In this document: one piece after another, positions 11,857 through 25,314 of the stretch | Layout: each line of letters starts with the position of its first letter | How positions within the stretch are numbered: the first letter of the stretch is position 1 | DNA from: Echinococcus granulosus | Taxonomy: Eukaryota; Platyhelminthes; Cestoda; Cyclophyllidea; Taeniidae | Length of the DNA stretch: 64,000 nucleotides | Direction: 5' to 3' | Assembly (NCBI RefSeq): GCF_000524195.1 | Contig: NW_020170559.1 | Location: 9,843-73,842, forward strand | Made by a program: the position numbers and the translations under genes | Notes under the pieces: generated by a model | Seen by the model: only the letters and a program-made list of their open reading frames with translations | Database searches by the model: none | What the model was told of the DNA's origin: nothing

Positions 11857-11874
11857 CATGCATGCGCATGCATG
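11857..11874. repeat. 18-bp perfect palindrome in the EMG1 intron
   Basis: CATGCATGCGCATGCATG reads the same on both strands and alternates purine and pyrimidine throughout. It lies in the 255-base EMG1 intron (11793-12047), about 65 bases past the donor. Confidence 0.7.
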
Positions 11875-12047
11875 TGGTTTTAATAATCCTGACTTGTTCA
11901 CATGCTGTTGTTCGGACATCATGTTGTGAAGCTCAGGGAAACCGAAAGCTCTCTCCTCGTCGGGATAGTGCTCACATATCCGCCCTCAATTATTGGATTG
12001 TTATCAAATTGTGCTCCAATTTCGGAATTAGAGTCTTTGTATTCCAG

Positions 12048-12518
12048 GTTTATATTCGAACTCAAAAGAACATTATCATCGAGGTCAATCCAAAGATCCG
12101 CATTCCACGTACTTTCGATCGTTTCTGTGGCCTAATGGTCCAGCTTCTTCACAAGCTTTCGATCCATGCTGCTGAAGGAAATCACGAAAAACTTCTCAGG
12201 GTTGTGAAAAATCCCATTACTCGGTACTTCCCTGCCGGCTGTGCAAAGATTGGCATGTCCTTTTCCGCAGATAAAATCGTTCACCCTTCCGAAGTCCCTT
12301 CTATGAGTCGGTTGGGCACCTCGGAATCCATCGTGGTTGTCATCGGTGCAATGGCGCATGGGTCGGTTGTCTCTACAGCTGGTGACTTCCTCGACGAGGT
12401 GGTATCAATTAGTCGGTTCCCGCTTTCCGCTGCTCAAGTCTGCTCCCGCGTATGCACAGCGTTTGAAGAGGCCTGGGACGTGGAAAAATTTGAACCACCT
12501 TCTTTGTCATCGGCTTAA
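12048..12518 (+). CDS. EMG1: EMG1/NEP1 rRNA methyltransferase, exon 2
   Basis: Acceptor 'gtctttgtattccag' leads into GTT TAT ATT, in phase with exon 1. The 156 residues carry the C-terminal SPOUT knot and dimer region: 'VYIRTQKNIIIEVNPKIRIP', 'RTFDRFCGLMVQLLHKLSI', the 'VVVIGAMAHG' cofactor-pocket segment, 'VSISRFPLSAA' and the final 'TAFEEAWDV'. The stop is TAA at 12516. The joined protein is about 237 residues against 244 for the human enzyme, so the gene looks complete and intact. The open frame runs back through the intron to 11838, so an exon caller could extend this exon wrongly. Confidence 0.93.
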   Translation, partial: VYIRTQKNIIIEVNPKIRIPRTFDRFCGLMVQLLHKLSIHAAEGNHEKLLRVVKNPITRYFPAGCAKIGMSFSADKIVHPSEVPSMSRLGTSESIVVVIGAMAHGSVVSTAGDFLDEVVSISRFPLSAAQVCSRVCTAFEEAWDVEKFEPPSLSSA

Positions 12519-14029
12519 GAAGAAATCTATCTATTGTCACTTCCTTGTACATATGTATATTTTCTTGTTTCGTATTATTGTTATATGCTACTTTTCATCG
12601 ATTAACACACTCCTTAAGGTTGTTCTCTCGGTGTCTTCGCGCACGCTTTCTAGAGAGTCCAACCGAGTCATCGTGTGTAATATTAACGAATCTTCTTCCT
12701 CTCGTTCTGTGAGGTAGAGGAGTCCAATTCAGTCCCGTTCTCTAAGAGGTGGGATTATTGGAACACTTTTTGATGGTGCTCTGTCCTGGTCTATCCTCAT
12801 GTCATGTTGTGTGCTTGTGAGGGAAACGCCAGGTAAATTGAACTTCGTTTTTCACTTTGTGTGGAGAGGCGGGACACTTTGTTTCATCTTTGAAATGTGC
12901 CTGTGGAGATTTTGATGCGCAGAGTATGGGCTTGTTAATCATATTGTATTGTATTGCGAAACTGCTGCGAATCTCCTAAGCTTCGTCATGACTACGTTTG
13001 GAGATACATTTTGGTGTGGGCGGCCGGTTTTTGCTGTGGTTGGGAAAGTGAGGTATGTATTACTATTTGTACATCTTTTAAATTGTTCTTTATGGAAGAC
13101 GCTGAATGGCGTTCGTTAAATGCTTATCAACATTGTCTTGTGAATTATAGGGTACACGTTGCTAAGGTGTAGCCTCATGATTTTGCTTCGATGGTTAGGT
13201 TTCATTTATGCTGAATTTTGATGAAACTGTTTGAGGTTTAATCGAGTGCCCGTGGATAGGGTTGCGCTTTTTAACTGGATTTTAAACTACCACAGTTAAA
13301 CGTTGGGGCGGCGTTGGCTTCTCCGATTCATTGCTTGTGGGACTCCATAGCTGAAAGTTTCGTTTGCATTAGGGGGTCCGGTTTGGTTTTTTGTAGTGTG
13401 GATAGATTGACGTCTTGAGGGGATGTAGTCCGATCTATTGTCGTGTTGCATGGTTTGCTCATCAGCGAAATGGAGAAATCGTACGTCGCATTCCTTCATT
13501 TCTTGGAAGGGGAAGTATTTGGTAAATTTGTTGAGAAGACCGACGAGTAGCGTTGGCTATCCTGTGTATCAAGTTGCGAGTTGCAAGTGTTCGGTGGGTT
13601 TTGCTCTCAGTGTTATTCTCTCAATCGCTTTTCAGATGTCATTAGGTTTCAGTGAGATATGATAGTGTGCATTCTCCCTAGAGAAGGCAAATCACGAGTC
13701 GTGTCAAATAGTGTGGCGTTTGAATGCATCCAATTGAGAGTCTGATCGGTGCGAGCTCTTGGATATGGCCCAAAAAATTTTACCATTCAGGTGCCAATAG
13801 CGGGTGGCAAAGTGTCTGGTGGGTCAGTTAACTCATAAAAAGGTTATCCAAGGCGACAGAACGCGATTTGTCTGCGTGATAGTTGTCGTTACAGGGGTCG
13901 AGGATGCGTTCTTATCTGACGTGGAAGACCGAGACCCTCTGCGGGTTGCTTTCTAGTAGGGCGATGTGGACGCCAACTGCATAGCGTTTCTTTCCTCCTT
14001 CAAAGGGATGGGATATTGTAAAAATTTGG
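12519..14029. other. Gene-free stretch downstream of EMG1
   Basis: T/G-rich sequence with short frames only. It includes the EMG1 3' untranslated region, whose end I cannot fix because no clear AATAAA follows the stop. Confidence 0.45.
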
Positions 14030-15115
14030 TTGCTTGTTTAACTCCCAGTTTTAGTAACAGGCCAATTTGGGGCTCCGCTATTACACCTTCATTGAGCGGC
14101 CTGGCCTTCAGGTTATGCTAGCGATCCCAAACCCCACTGTACATCAACAATACATATTTTACCCGAGTACTGCGTCTTCATTCGTCGCTTCGGAGCGCTG
14201 TTTTAGTGGTGAACCAGATTTTAAAGAACTACTATCCTTATTTCGACCCCTGGGTGATAAATCTTAGCAGGGTAGAAGGAGGACGAATGCTGCGGATGGG
14301 AGAATCTGTGACGACTTCCAAGAAAGAGGGTTGAGAATGACGTCTACAGTTGGCAGCAACCCCAGTTTCATGTTGCGCAAGTTTACTATCAACTACTGAA
14401 ATGACACTAGCCATGAACCACCTAAGAAAGTTTGCTACGGAGCTGCCTGCGGTACCCGCGCAAAGAAGTCAATTAAGTGAACGTGCGACACCTCTATCCC
14501 TCTACTAGCTGGATAGGATTCGGATAGATAGGGGTGGGCAGCACTGAGGTGAGAACAAAGTGGTAAGAAGGAATATGCCCAAAACTCTACTCCTACAAAA
14601 CTGTCGTGAACCCCATCCCTTATTAGACGACTGTTTCTAGGCCGGTATTCCTATGACTAGTGGTGAACAGGTGCGATGGCCAACCCGTTCCCTTTTCCCT
14701 CAGTGCAGTTCTCAAACAGGACGAAACTTCAGATCTAGTAGAACTGACAGGGGAGGTTAGTCAAGTTGCGGTCTAGTGTCTTCTCACTTGCATAGAAAAT
14801 CGGTTGGTCCGTGAGGGATTTTCCTACAGCAAGAACTACCTTGTGGTGGCTGACGAGGGAGGTCGATCAAGGAAGGCTCCGAGGGCGGCGCCCAAAAAAG
14901 GAGAGGGGGGCAATGTAATATGTTAATTATTTGCTCAACCTCTGGTTTTTGTAACAGGTCGCTTAAAGGCTTGGCCATTGTTCTCATATTGAGCGGTTTT
15001 CTCTTCGGACCGAACCATTACCCCTGCTCCCTTCGGCAGGTCGGCAATATACATCCCACTCAAGTGGTTTGTCTCCTTCCGTCTTCAGGGGACACTCGGG
15101 GAGTACAGCATCGCT
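14030..15115 (-). mobile_element. TRIM-like element, full length
   Basis: Terminal repeats at about 14030-14215 and 14920-15115, both in minus orientation, flank about 700 non-coding bases. Shared marks include 'gcttgtttaactcccag' / 'atttgctcaacctctgg', 'ttgagcgg', and 'cttcattcgtc' / 'cttccgtcttcagggg'. The internal region matches the copies at 460 and 37620 in reverse complement, including a 'ctctactagctggatag' stretch near 14502. Confidence 0.68.
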
Positions 15116-18100
15116 AAGTGTATACTTTTGACAAATTTGAATGCATTGAAGCCGCATTGATGTGATGTGATGAACCGCCCAACACCGACTTTAATTATGT
15201 TTCGTTGAATTTAATCGTCATATTTAATGTCACAAAACCGTGTGTAATTTGTGATGCTTGATGTCAGGAATGTCAAAAAATGGGTTGGAAGCAAGTACCT
15301 GCATACGCACTGTAGTACGGGTGTCCTGTTGCCAAAAGCGTAAGTCGAGTGAATAAGTGGAGCCGACGTTGTAGCTTTGGTCACACGTCTACTTTAGTCT
15401 TATGGGAGGTTCACCGCATACAAAAGTGGCTACAATGAATGATCTGCAACTCAATATAATATCATCCTGGTGGATGAGGCTGTAACTGTGACGCCATTAA
15501 TCATCCACGAGGCACTCAACTCTTGAGGTTATCTTAACGGTTCATGATGTAAGTGTGCCGAGTTAATCACTCGAAAATGATCTCATCGATTATAAAGCAG
15601 GTCTTTTAACTTTGTGGCATAAGCCAGAAATGACACGTTATCCATCATCTGATATGCAAAAATTAATGAGCAGTCGAGTACTTTCCGAATATTTATAAGA
15701 AACAACATTTTAATACGGGTTACGCTAAAGAAACAATGTACAGCGCAATCAACGCACCAAGGATGTAAGGATATGCCTTTTAAACATCATATATAAAAGC
15801 CGTGGATAGCTCTATAATGTGCACATTCCAGCCTTCCAAAAGTTCTGTCACTTCTTTTAGAACACGAGATCGGGGTGACTGCCAAATGTGAGTATGGCTT
15901 CAAAACCCCGCCTTGGCGGATGTGGCCATTCACATCAAACATCTCACTTTCGTGGGGTTAGAATTTGGATTTTAGTCAAAGTTATTAGGGGATTGTACCT
16001 TCGGATCGAGTTTGATTGCAAATGTAGTGCTCAGAGTCATCCGTGAAATCGAAATAACCAAGTACCAATATGAAAACAGCCATTTTTGACTTTCAAAAGC
16101 CGAGCAACTACTAGAAGCTTTAGCCGCTAATTGTCATACTTGGTTTTAATAATACCTTAAAGTTGTTTTATCCATATCAATAGATTACTTTTACAATAGG
16201 GAACACAAAGTTGATTTATCACACAGATAAGTAGAAATTACCGACAACGCCTAGGAAATCCAAGTGCCTGTAAAAATTAAAAAGATGTTTATCTGCTGTT
16301 GGTAACATGGCGAAGTAAAATAAGGAAGGATTGTTTACTTGACTATTTCATTAAATGCGTAGAATTGTGAAGTGCTTAGCGACCTCACAAGTGACAGTAG
16401 AGTCTAAGGTTACGTTAAAATGATTTGTAAATTTAAAAATTTGAGGTTTTGCGGCCTTAACACTCATATTATCAGCTAAATTTACGCAGTACAAAATTTG
16501 CGGTTTGTTACACTACGCCAACTAAATGCCCAATCACGATTACCTAATTGGTACGTTCCCCTAATTGGTCCTCTCTCTAGGCCAGATTTTGTTGGGACAA
16601 CCTCGCCTTCGCCGTCGCCCCGTGGCTGGGTTTCGCTGTGCTTAGGGTAGCTCCTCTTGTTCTTACATTTAAACTTGCTTATTTCCAAATCAGTTACTGC
16701 GCTTGAATATTGCATGACATGTTTTCGTTCTACAAGTATTGTCACTCTTGCATAGGTCTACCTTCATTGATATTCACTTTGATTATTCTTACGCAATACA
16801 TTTGATCAAACCATAAAACGTCAATTTTAGTTTTTTGCCCGTTTTAAATACAACGACAGTAGTGCTCACCAATACCATAATCAAGTAATTTCACACGAAT
16901 TTCTGGATGAGCCGGAATGTAAAAATGTTTTTGTCACTTTGCTGCGGTTTTTGCATATAATTTATACTATTCCTATTCATTGGCTCATATCGGCAATTGT
17001 TCTTTGCCGTTGCTCATCAGTCATATTGACTTGGGGTTTCTTTTGACGAAATGCGATATTACCTTGAACTCATTCGTACTACTTCATTTTTGATGCCTGT
17101 TTTTCGATGATAAATTTACAAAAGTTATTTATCGTAACCTGTAAGCAGGGTTTTGACCTGTCTATTTTTCTTGCTACAATGCTGAGAACATAGCAACATA
17201 ACTGGCCTTAGCTAGTAATATAGTAATGCTTTTAGGCAAAAAATATGTCTTACTTTAATCTTGAAATGATATGCAAAAGCCCCTGGGAGACAGACAAATA
17301 AATGCCTATTGTTGCCCCAAAAATCAAATTTGAGAAGCATAGCAACGCTTTCCAATCTGATGTGAATTGATGAACTTTGCTGTTGTTGCTACTACACGCT
17401 TTTCAGACATAGCCAGTAATCAATCATTTGTTATTCAATCCTGGAGTATTTCATCTTTCAAACGGTTGATTTTTCCGTATGTCTGTTTAAAGACATCACT
17501 AAAGTGTAAATCGTCGTGAAAGTTGATCATATCAATCTTCATCCGTTCTGCATGACTTTTGTAAAAACGTCCCGAATTCCAAATTCCGTGTGTCTAGAAA
17601 ATATGTAATAAGCTTTAACTAATTAGTCTTCTCAAACTTCTCAACGTGATTGCATATGAACGTGCCTGTCTCCTACGTTAATTATTGAAGAATTGTTCCC
17701 TAGGCCCTTTAGAATTTCTGCCGAGCCCCGCAGAATCCACTCAGTTTGTGCTTTTAAATATGAGAATAAATTAACCTAACTTACTGCTTTCTCTCTCAAC
17801 CCAATATACTGTCACAGTAGTTTGGTGACATATTGAGGAGGATAAACAGCTTTGTACTGGCAGGAATCACTAAAAAAACTGGTGCTGCAAGTAAACGTCG
17901 TCATCACTATTGCTGCTGCCTTTGTCACTGTTGATGTTGCCGGGGTTTTCATGTGCGATGAGAGTTTGTGTGAGCCGGGTCGACACGGCGGCGCCATTTG
18001 TCAATTCGATTGTCATGACCTCTAAGGTGTGATACAAGTACACTGTTTTTTGGATTGACTCAACACAGGTCATGTCTCACTAGCAAAAAATAAGGCAGCT

Positions 18101-21100
18101 CATTCTGATCCCTTTGTTAAACGTTGTCGTAGCGGCGAAAAGAGAATAATGAAAAGTTATGATTTACTATCCCTTATATTGAAATTTGGCATCATATCAC
18201 TCCAAACGCCTTCTGAAATAGCGTCTTGGGAGAACTCAAACCTAAGCGACCCGATAGGGCAGTTGTGTAAATGGTTTGCCTGTTTATAGGTGTATGGTGA
18301 AATTTTTTACAAAGGCAAAGCAAATTTAAGTAACAACGAATTCAAACTCTCAAATTTAATTAAAGTAACGACTTGCCTAACATTTCAATCCCTGATTGAG
18401 TCTTTCGAATTTAGTTCAGGTAGTTTTTATCAAACCAATCAGGGATTTCGTCTACAGTTTGTTGACTTGAATCCTGTAGTAGCGATAGCCTTGATATTTT
18501 CGGCATATTTTAGGGTAAATAGACTAGTTCTAAAACCTTTTGATAACGATATCAAAGGAGGCGAGAAAAGATTTGTTTGAAAATGAAGGTGAGCCATAGG
18601 ATAATCCTTTTTAATCTTGCTGTGACTTTTTGTATAGAGATAGCGAAATGGAAACGTTTTTTAATAAACTATTTGGAGGGAAGTAGTATGTGCTTTTGGG
18701 AAGAGTTTCACAGCCATGATGTTTTGGTAAAGTCGGTATTATTGAGTCGCTCATTGCTTTTTAGCTAACATCTAAACTTAGCACTAAGTGAATAAAGCTA
18801 TGATTTCTTTTACTCTGAGGTTGTCTGGATTTGTATGATAGCAGTAGCATCGATTTCCTGGATTTCTTTTGATGTAAACAGGCAATTTCTGTCATTGTAA
18901 GAAAACAATAGTTATGTAAATTTCCTTACAGGTAAGTCAAATTTTCAATTAATTCTAATAGGGATCGTTTAAAGTAGTAATTCCTCTTGCTTTTTTATCC
19001 TTGAATTTGAAGTGATGTTAAAGTGAATTGCCGTATGAATTTTGAAAAGGTACCATAAATACGTCGTTGAAGCCGAATTGAGGCTTCCACGTTCTTGAAC
19101 TATTCTCATGCACGACTCTTACGTAGCTAGATTGCCCTAAAACCTTATCGGTTGGTGATCAAACTGGCTATCCCCTATACCTCCTTATTGTGTGCTGTGT
19201 TCCTTAAATTCTGTTAGGATAGCTTCAGATTTGTCAATTAGGCGTTTAGATTTGAAAGCACTATCAGAAGAGTACGCATTTGCTACTCTGCTTAGATTTC
19301 ACTTGTTCCGAACCATTTTAGAGGGTAATTCTACGTAAGCCTTCACATTCCTCAGGTATTCTCGTTGCTATTTTTTGTCGAGGTATTAATATTAAATGAG
19401 CTACATTCAACTCCCAAAAGTCGGTTATGATAAACTTGAAACATCGAAGGGACACAAGTGATCTTCTATTTTTGTGTGGAGCAGAACAAACAGTTAATGC
19501 TTATATGTAGCTTTTGAAATGACCAAATTCCTGAACAATTTCTACTGCATCCCAAATAAATGTGGTCTCACGGTGCGCGCATAGACTCAGAGATTGATAC
19601 AAATCTATTGTTAACAAGAAGGAGGATCAAAATTTTACCAGCCTATCAGTCTAGTCGTATAAATGCATGAAAATAAGGAGGTTATCACACGCTCTCTGAC
19701 CTCACTGTGACATCCGCTAGCGCCAAGCTTACTGACCTCCCCCTTCCCCATTCTCTGTCATTCGTTATTTACGCCACGACGACCTCTCGGGGTGTGAGGA
19801 CAGTAAATGTCTGCACACACAGCCACACGACTCTGACGAAAGGAATGTTTCAGACTGTTCAAAAGGTTGTCCTGACCCTTAGGGAGTCTGCGCCTTAGAC
19901 TTAAATGCTCATTGCTCATTTCAGTTTTTTTCAAGCTGGAGGCATGATGATTTCAGTGGCATGATTTTTAAAAGTTTCCGCACACTTTACTCCAAAAATA
20001 CTTTTACCCATGCCTTAAATTTTAATGTTCTTTGGCCGTGAATCGGTGCAATACGAGAGGCGCTTGTACTGGATACGTCAAACCAGAAATTTATGCTGGC
20101 AATGTCATCTATCATATGGCTCATTTTATGCCAATTGGTTAATGCACTTGAAAATCGCATCCATGATTCTTGGCTCTAATGACTGGCTTCTCATTTAGTG
20201 CGCGTTTAATGCCAGCGCCACGTATACGTGACATCTCGATTTTCCTACCTATGGCATGCTTTTTACCAATATGTGGTGATTGGACACGTCAAGTAGTTTT
20301 CCAAACAGACCGCTTGCACTCAAAGCAATAAAATAACTGCGAAATATTTTGGCCTGCAGATAATCACGTGCTTTTTTGGGTTTTACACAACAGTTGAATT
20401 AGTTTCAAAACTGATAATAGTTGTTGCCACTGTGTGGACTGTGGTGGTCCATTTTCCTTGGTGAACATTGTGAAGCACGACCTTTACTAAGGGCTCTCAG
20501 ATATACGATTGCGGACTAAACTGGGTGGTTTTACCGTATGTCTAAATCAAGAAACTGTGCAACAAGTGACGATTGTACCAAGCCAGCTACGCCCACTGCT
20601 ACGCCTGTAGTCTAAACACTATCTGCCAGCTGCTGATGATTAATCGTGTTGTCCCATGAAGCTTTGATACTAGCTGGAAGCCGTCCACTTTCAGACTCTT
20701 CCTCTATGCTGAAGGCTTGCGACATGGCTACTGAGCTGACCTTGAAAAAAGTTAAATGCGGAGGTGCTTGAGATTGACAATGAAGGAACCTAAGCATGGA
20801 GAGATTACTTTTCTTTAAAGATTGAGCAGCTGCTGGTTTATCAAGATGTGAGGAACAGATTCACGCAGCGTTTACTAATAAGATCTCATTTTTCATTTTC
20901 CTCTCCCTTCCCTTTGCCGACAAATCGACAGATATTGGCTTGCAAAGTGATTGCACACAATTTCGTACACACAGAGGAACAAAGAACACTAGCGGGAGCC
21001 AAAAGCACCAGCATATCTAACCGCAGAAGAGGAAGGAGTAATAGAAGACAAACAACTTATAGTTGTTCAAAGGATGCAGAAGTTGTTTCTGGGCACGACC

Positions 21101-22200
21101 CAACTGCCGCATTTGCAATTCAAAGTCAGCAATATTATCCACTCCAACACTCCTTCTTTCTGCACCACCAGCCTCGCCAACGCTACCAACCGAGAACCCT
21201 GAGTCCTCTCCTTACTGTGCCAACTAGGAGCCAGCGAACTAGCTTCTGATAAGTATGTCGCATCGTCTTTTGCCTCGGTGTGTGCCTATCTTACCAGCCA
21301 GGCGCTTGGTCACTTTCTCAGCTATTTTTAAATGCTCTGAGTACCATAAATTTTGGTTCCGTTGGACGGAATTTCTATTTGTTCCAGTCTGATCTCCATC
21401 CACCTAGGGCCATTATGTAAAACTTGATTTTGATAGTTGCCAAAAGTCGACACAATTTTGATAGCCTTTTTTGGCGTGTTTTGACAGATCTAATTATCTG
21501 CAGTTGATCCCTTCATTCTACGATATTTCGGTCTGCCGAATTAGAACCTCACTTTAAGGTTGACTATGTAAGGTCCGTTAGATTGCCATGGTAACTATCC
21601 TGCAGTTGTGCTGATAAGTGTACCGGTAGTTCCTGATGCCCCAAACTGGGGCCATAGGAAGTGAACTTTTATTCCTGACAGAAGAAAAAATTAAATAGTT
21701 TCACTTTTCATAATTCGAGGTTAATATGCTGACAAACCGTTTCCTTTACCTCGTGTCGTCCGAGGGATTCGAAATTTGATGTCTTAATGAAGTCGTGGAC
21801 AGGATGACAAACGATCGCATAACCTTTGATGGCTGCTGTCAATCATTATTAGTAAATCTTGAAGAGTGTGGCATTTGTTTCCTCACTCACTCATTCCTTG
21901 AAGACTGAATAACGGCTGCTGCTTTTTTTATTGACAACAGACTCTGACGTATATAATCCTTCCTAAAAAATTTATGCTACGCTTCAATTGGCTTAAGTGT
22001 GATTAACTTCCCAAATGTGGCACATTTGGCTGTGAGATATTGAAGATGATTGGAAAGCAAGAGTGCCAATTTAATTATAGTTGGTGCAATTGTAAAATAA
22101 GACATTTGGATGGCTGTAATTGTCAGTTTCCCCTTCCCCCCTTACAATTTTCATAGCAGACGTGTTAATTTTAATTCTGAGTTTTTTCTAATTTCTTAAC
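15116..22200. other. Gene-free stretch upstream of the TRPM gene
   Basis: Seven kilobases with no supported exon apart from the possibility that 5' untranslated exons of TRPM lie here. A GTATGT donor at 21253, after a Q/H-rich open stretch, could end such an exon, but the stretch has no ATG start and ends in a stop. A 12-bp inverted repeat is at 18387-18447. Confidence 0.4.
18387..18447. repeat. Inverted repeat, 12-bp arms
   Basis: AATCCCTGATTG at 18387-18398 pairs perfectly with CAATCAGGGATT at 18436-18447 across a 37-base loop. No link to a gene is visible. Confidence 0.6.
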
Positions 22201-22523
22201 AGCTATTACCTAGCATGGTACCAGCAGAACCCTTAATAGTCAATGATGAGATGAATGCCTCATCACTAGAGATGGAGCAACAACAGGTGCAGTCCCGAAA
22301 TACTCGGGTCCAGGGCCACCAAAACCATAATCATCAACTTAGCCTCCAGCATCATCTTCATCACCACAACCTCGCAATTTCATCGCGAGCCTCTATTCAC
22401 CTCCACCCTAGTCACCACCACAGTCACTGTCGCGGGAAGAGGAAGGGCTCCACATTCTCTTCCAAGTCATCAACTTCTTCGTCATCGTCGTCCTCATCGT
22501 CTTCCACGTCCAATCTTGTTCCG
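22201..22523 (+). CDS. Candidate 5' exon of TRPM (start Met, His/Ser-rich)
   Basis: Acceptor 'tctaatttcttaacag' and donor CCG|gtgagt bound an exon with ATG 22215 in good context (agcATGg). It encodes 103 residues: an acidic start, a Gln/Asn/His-rich middle ('HHLHHHN') and a Ser tract coded by mixed TCN codons. The composition matches the Ser tracts in undoubted TRPM exons downstream, and no other + strand gene lies between, which is why I attach it to TRPM. It ends in phase 0 while the next known exon (27767) needs two bases before it, so at least one exon between them is missing. It could also belong to another gene. The exact left edge is within a base or two. Confidence 0.42.
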
Positions 22524-23639
22524 GTGAGTAGACAGATTTTATTGTTTATTCACCTGCTTTGAGACGAGTTCTTATGGTTTGTTGATTGACTCATGTGTTT
22601 TTTAATTATTTTTTCGGTCTATTGAGTCCTTTCTTAGAGCCAAGTTAAAAGCAGCAACATACTACTACAAGGCTTCATAAGGAAATTACAATATTCGGTA
22701 ACTACAGTCATAGAATAAGTATTAATGAAAGGATTTTAAAGTGGTAGTACACTTGTAAATATTTTAATGAGACCTTTGAAACCATGGTTTTTTTGGTTTG
22801 TTGTTTGTTCTCAACCCGTAAAGAGAAATCGTTAATATACAGGGTGTCACTTGGCTGATCAAAAGGTTGACGGGCTATAAATTGCTACAATATCGGTTAA
22901 CTAGAAAACGATTTCGATTTTTTATTAGTAAAAATGCCTTTTGAAGTAATTAAAAAGTAAATCTGTGGTGTTTACTCTGTTGTTTTTTCTTCAAATCTAT
23001 GGAAGAAGTACCGGTAATGCAGATCTAGTTTCTACCGTCAAAAATCTAAGCTTTATGCTAACTTTTTAAAATACATTGTTTGAGTTCATCCTGTGGCATG
23101 ATAACGCCTTTCAGCGTTTAATGCAAATCCCATTTTCGTCTTCCCTTGTCTCTCGTTATAGCTTTAAAACAGCCTTAAAGTGGGGTATTTTTTGGTCTTT
23201 TTTGAATGGCATGAATCGCTCTCACGTTTTTTTATAAGATGGTCGGAACTAAATTGCTAGGTTTAAGACACAAGTAACGTGCTTAATTTTACTTTCTTTT
23301 TAGGTGGTGGATAAATTTGGGGTGTTTAATGATTAACGGGTCAGCGTAAATATTGCCACATTGGTTCTAGACTTCCGTAATTCAGGAATCTTATTAGAGA
23401 AAGCATCAAATGCGTAGAATTTGGACGGACGATTGAATTTAATGGATTTTGACAGCCAAAAAATGTTAAATAAGTTAAAATTTTTTTCTTCAAAAGCTCT
23501 TAAGGTTGACGGCCTCGTAGGCTGTCTGATTTGACCCTTATTTTGTGCAATAGTCAGTGTTTCAGTTCTCCACCAATAAGTACTATGCGAAATTTCAGTA
23601 TAACTTACCCACAGTCGCAAAAGTGTTGTTGCATCCCGG

Positions 23640-23990
23640 GGGGACTACGGGCATGGCCAGGAGGCCGTGTTGGAGGGCGAAAGCACAAAGGCGGAGCCTT
23701 AAGCGCCCGCGAAACCAAAACAAAGGGTTAAACAAATAATCAAGGTATTACACAGTTCCTCCCCTTTTGCGTGTCGTCCACAGCACTCCCCTTGGTCAAC
23801 CTTCCACATCAATCATCACAATATAGTCAATGCTGTAAGAAAACACTTATAAACAAATCGCGTCTGCTGGAATCGCCTAGAGACCAGGCCGCTTGGCAAA
23901 TGTATGGTGGGGGAGCCCCAAATTGGCTTGTTGCCAAAACCGAGGGTTAAACAAGCAATTGACGTATTACGGCATGTCTTTCTCGCCACA
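23640..23990 (+). mobile_element. TRIM-like element, internally deleted
   Basis: The end of a + oriented terminal repeat (gcatggccaggaggcc through aaggtattacacag) is followed by only about 100 bases of internal sequence. A second repeat end follows (accaggccgcttgg through gacgtattac, about 23882-23970). Most of the internal region is gone. Confidence 0.55.
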
Positions 23991-24954
23991 GCATTTTGGC
24001 GAAACAAATCCTTCATGAAACAGATGATTCATCAAGGAGTTTGAAGTTGCTTTGTAAATGAAGGAAATATTTATCTGTTTTTTAAGTCAAACCTTTGATT
24101 AAGAGACTTATCAAGTCAGTCATTCAGTTCATCTGACTTTGCAATCAATGTGACCTTTGGTTCACAGGAGACGATTAAAAAGGCTGCGAGTTTTATTTTC
24201 ATTGGAGCTGTGGAATAAATAAGTCCCTCTTTCGCGAACATGCTAAGTAACTTTCATTCTAGTCGGAACTCCTCCCATGAGGAAGGTATTTCGGACCCGC
24301 ATGATTCCATGACATGTGAAAAGTTCCAACGACTTTAGGCCTTCTTACGCTTTTAAATTCCTGGTGGTACTATTGTAGTTGGGTAACATGAGCTGAAGCT
24401 GCGGAGTAGATGCCCCTTAGTAAGCGAGATTTCTCAACCGGAATTTCCCAAAACACTAGCAGCAATTTCTTTGAGCTGTTACAATTACAAAGCTTTGCAA
24501 AGATTTAGTCCTAGGATTTCTTTCCTTTGGACTCCGCATTTGCACAGAAATTTTGGTTGGGAAAGCTTTCAGATCTGAGTTGTTTATAGAAGTAAATGCA
24601 CAGATCATTCACATTGTTTTCGTTGCCTCATGTTTTGAAAGTCTCAAAGGCAAATTGACCACCACAGTAGATGTTTGTTTGTTCTAATGCGACACCAATT
24701 GCCATGAACATTTTGGACCAATTCAACCGCTTCTCAGTAACTATGAAAATTATGCTTTTCCTCAACCCAATGACATTTTATGTCTACTTTGCTATCTTAA
24801 ACCCAACCAATCTGTTTGCAACACGGTTTAGTGTCATTAGTTATCAATTAACTGATAAGGTATCTATGTCACATGTGCGCGACACTGGTAGAGACTGTGC
24901 TGTTTATCTTAAACGGATAATTTTATTCTTCTGTCTAAATATATACACCATATC

Positions 24955-25045
24955 GCAGCCTCTCAAAACTTCTCTGAAGACGAAGGAAGTCATTAGGCTC
25001 GGAGGTTAGGCCGCTTGGCGGTACAATGGTGGTGGTGGGATCTCA
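24955..25045 (+). mobile_element. Terminal-repeat fragment of the TRIM family
   Basis: The start of the repeat (cttctctgaagacgaaggaag) is joined to its later part (aggccgcttggcggtacaatgg), with the middle missing. It sits about 270 bases ahead of a full element in the same orientation. Confidence 0.45.
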
Positions 25046-25314
25046 GCTACTGCAGTATTAATTAATATTGCAACTTGCTCCAAACTTATCATTTGTTCCT
25101 CCTTTTAGCCTACATGGATTGAACAGAAAATTACCCAACTTAACTGTGCCAAATACGTCCCCGCAATCAGATCTCCCGATCGGTGAGTTTTCTTTGCGAT
25201 TTTCAACCATGATTGCAATAACCTTTGCTTCTCTCATTCGATTCTGGAAAGGCGGAGCTGTTTTAAAATCGACTTACTGTAGCAACAGTGCATATATGGG
25301 AGAACGAAAGTTGT

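Noticed and set aside
20848..21252. Open frame of 133 codons with a GTATGT donor after its stop, possible TRPM 5' exon
   Set aside because: No ATG start, ends in a stop before the donor, no recognised similarity. It could only be an untranslated exon, which the sequence alone does not show.
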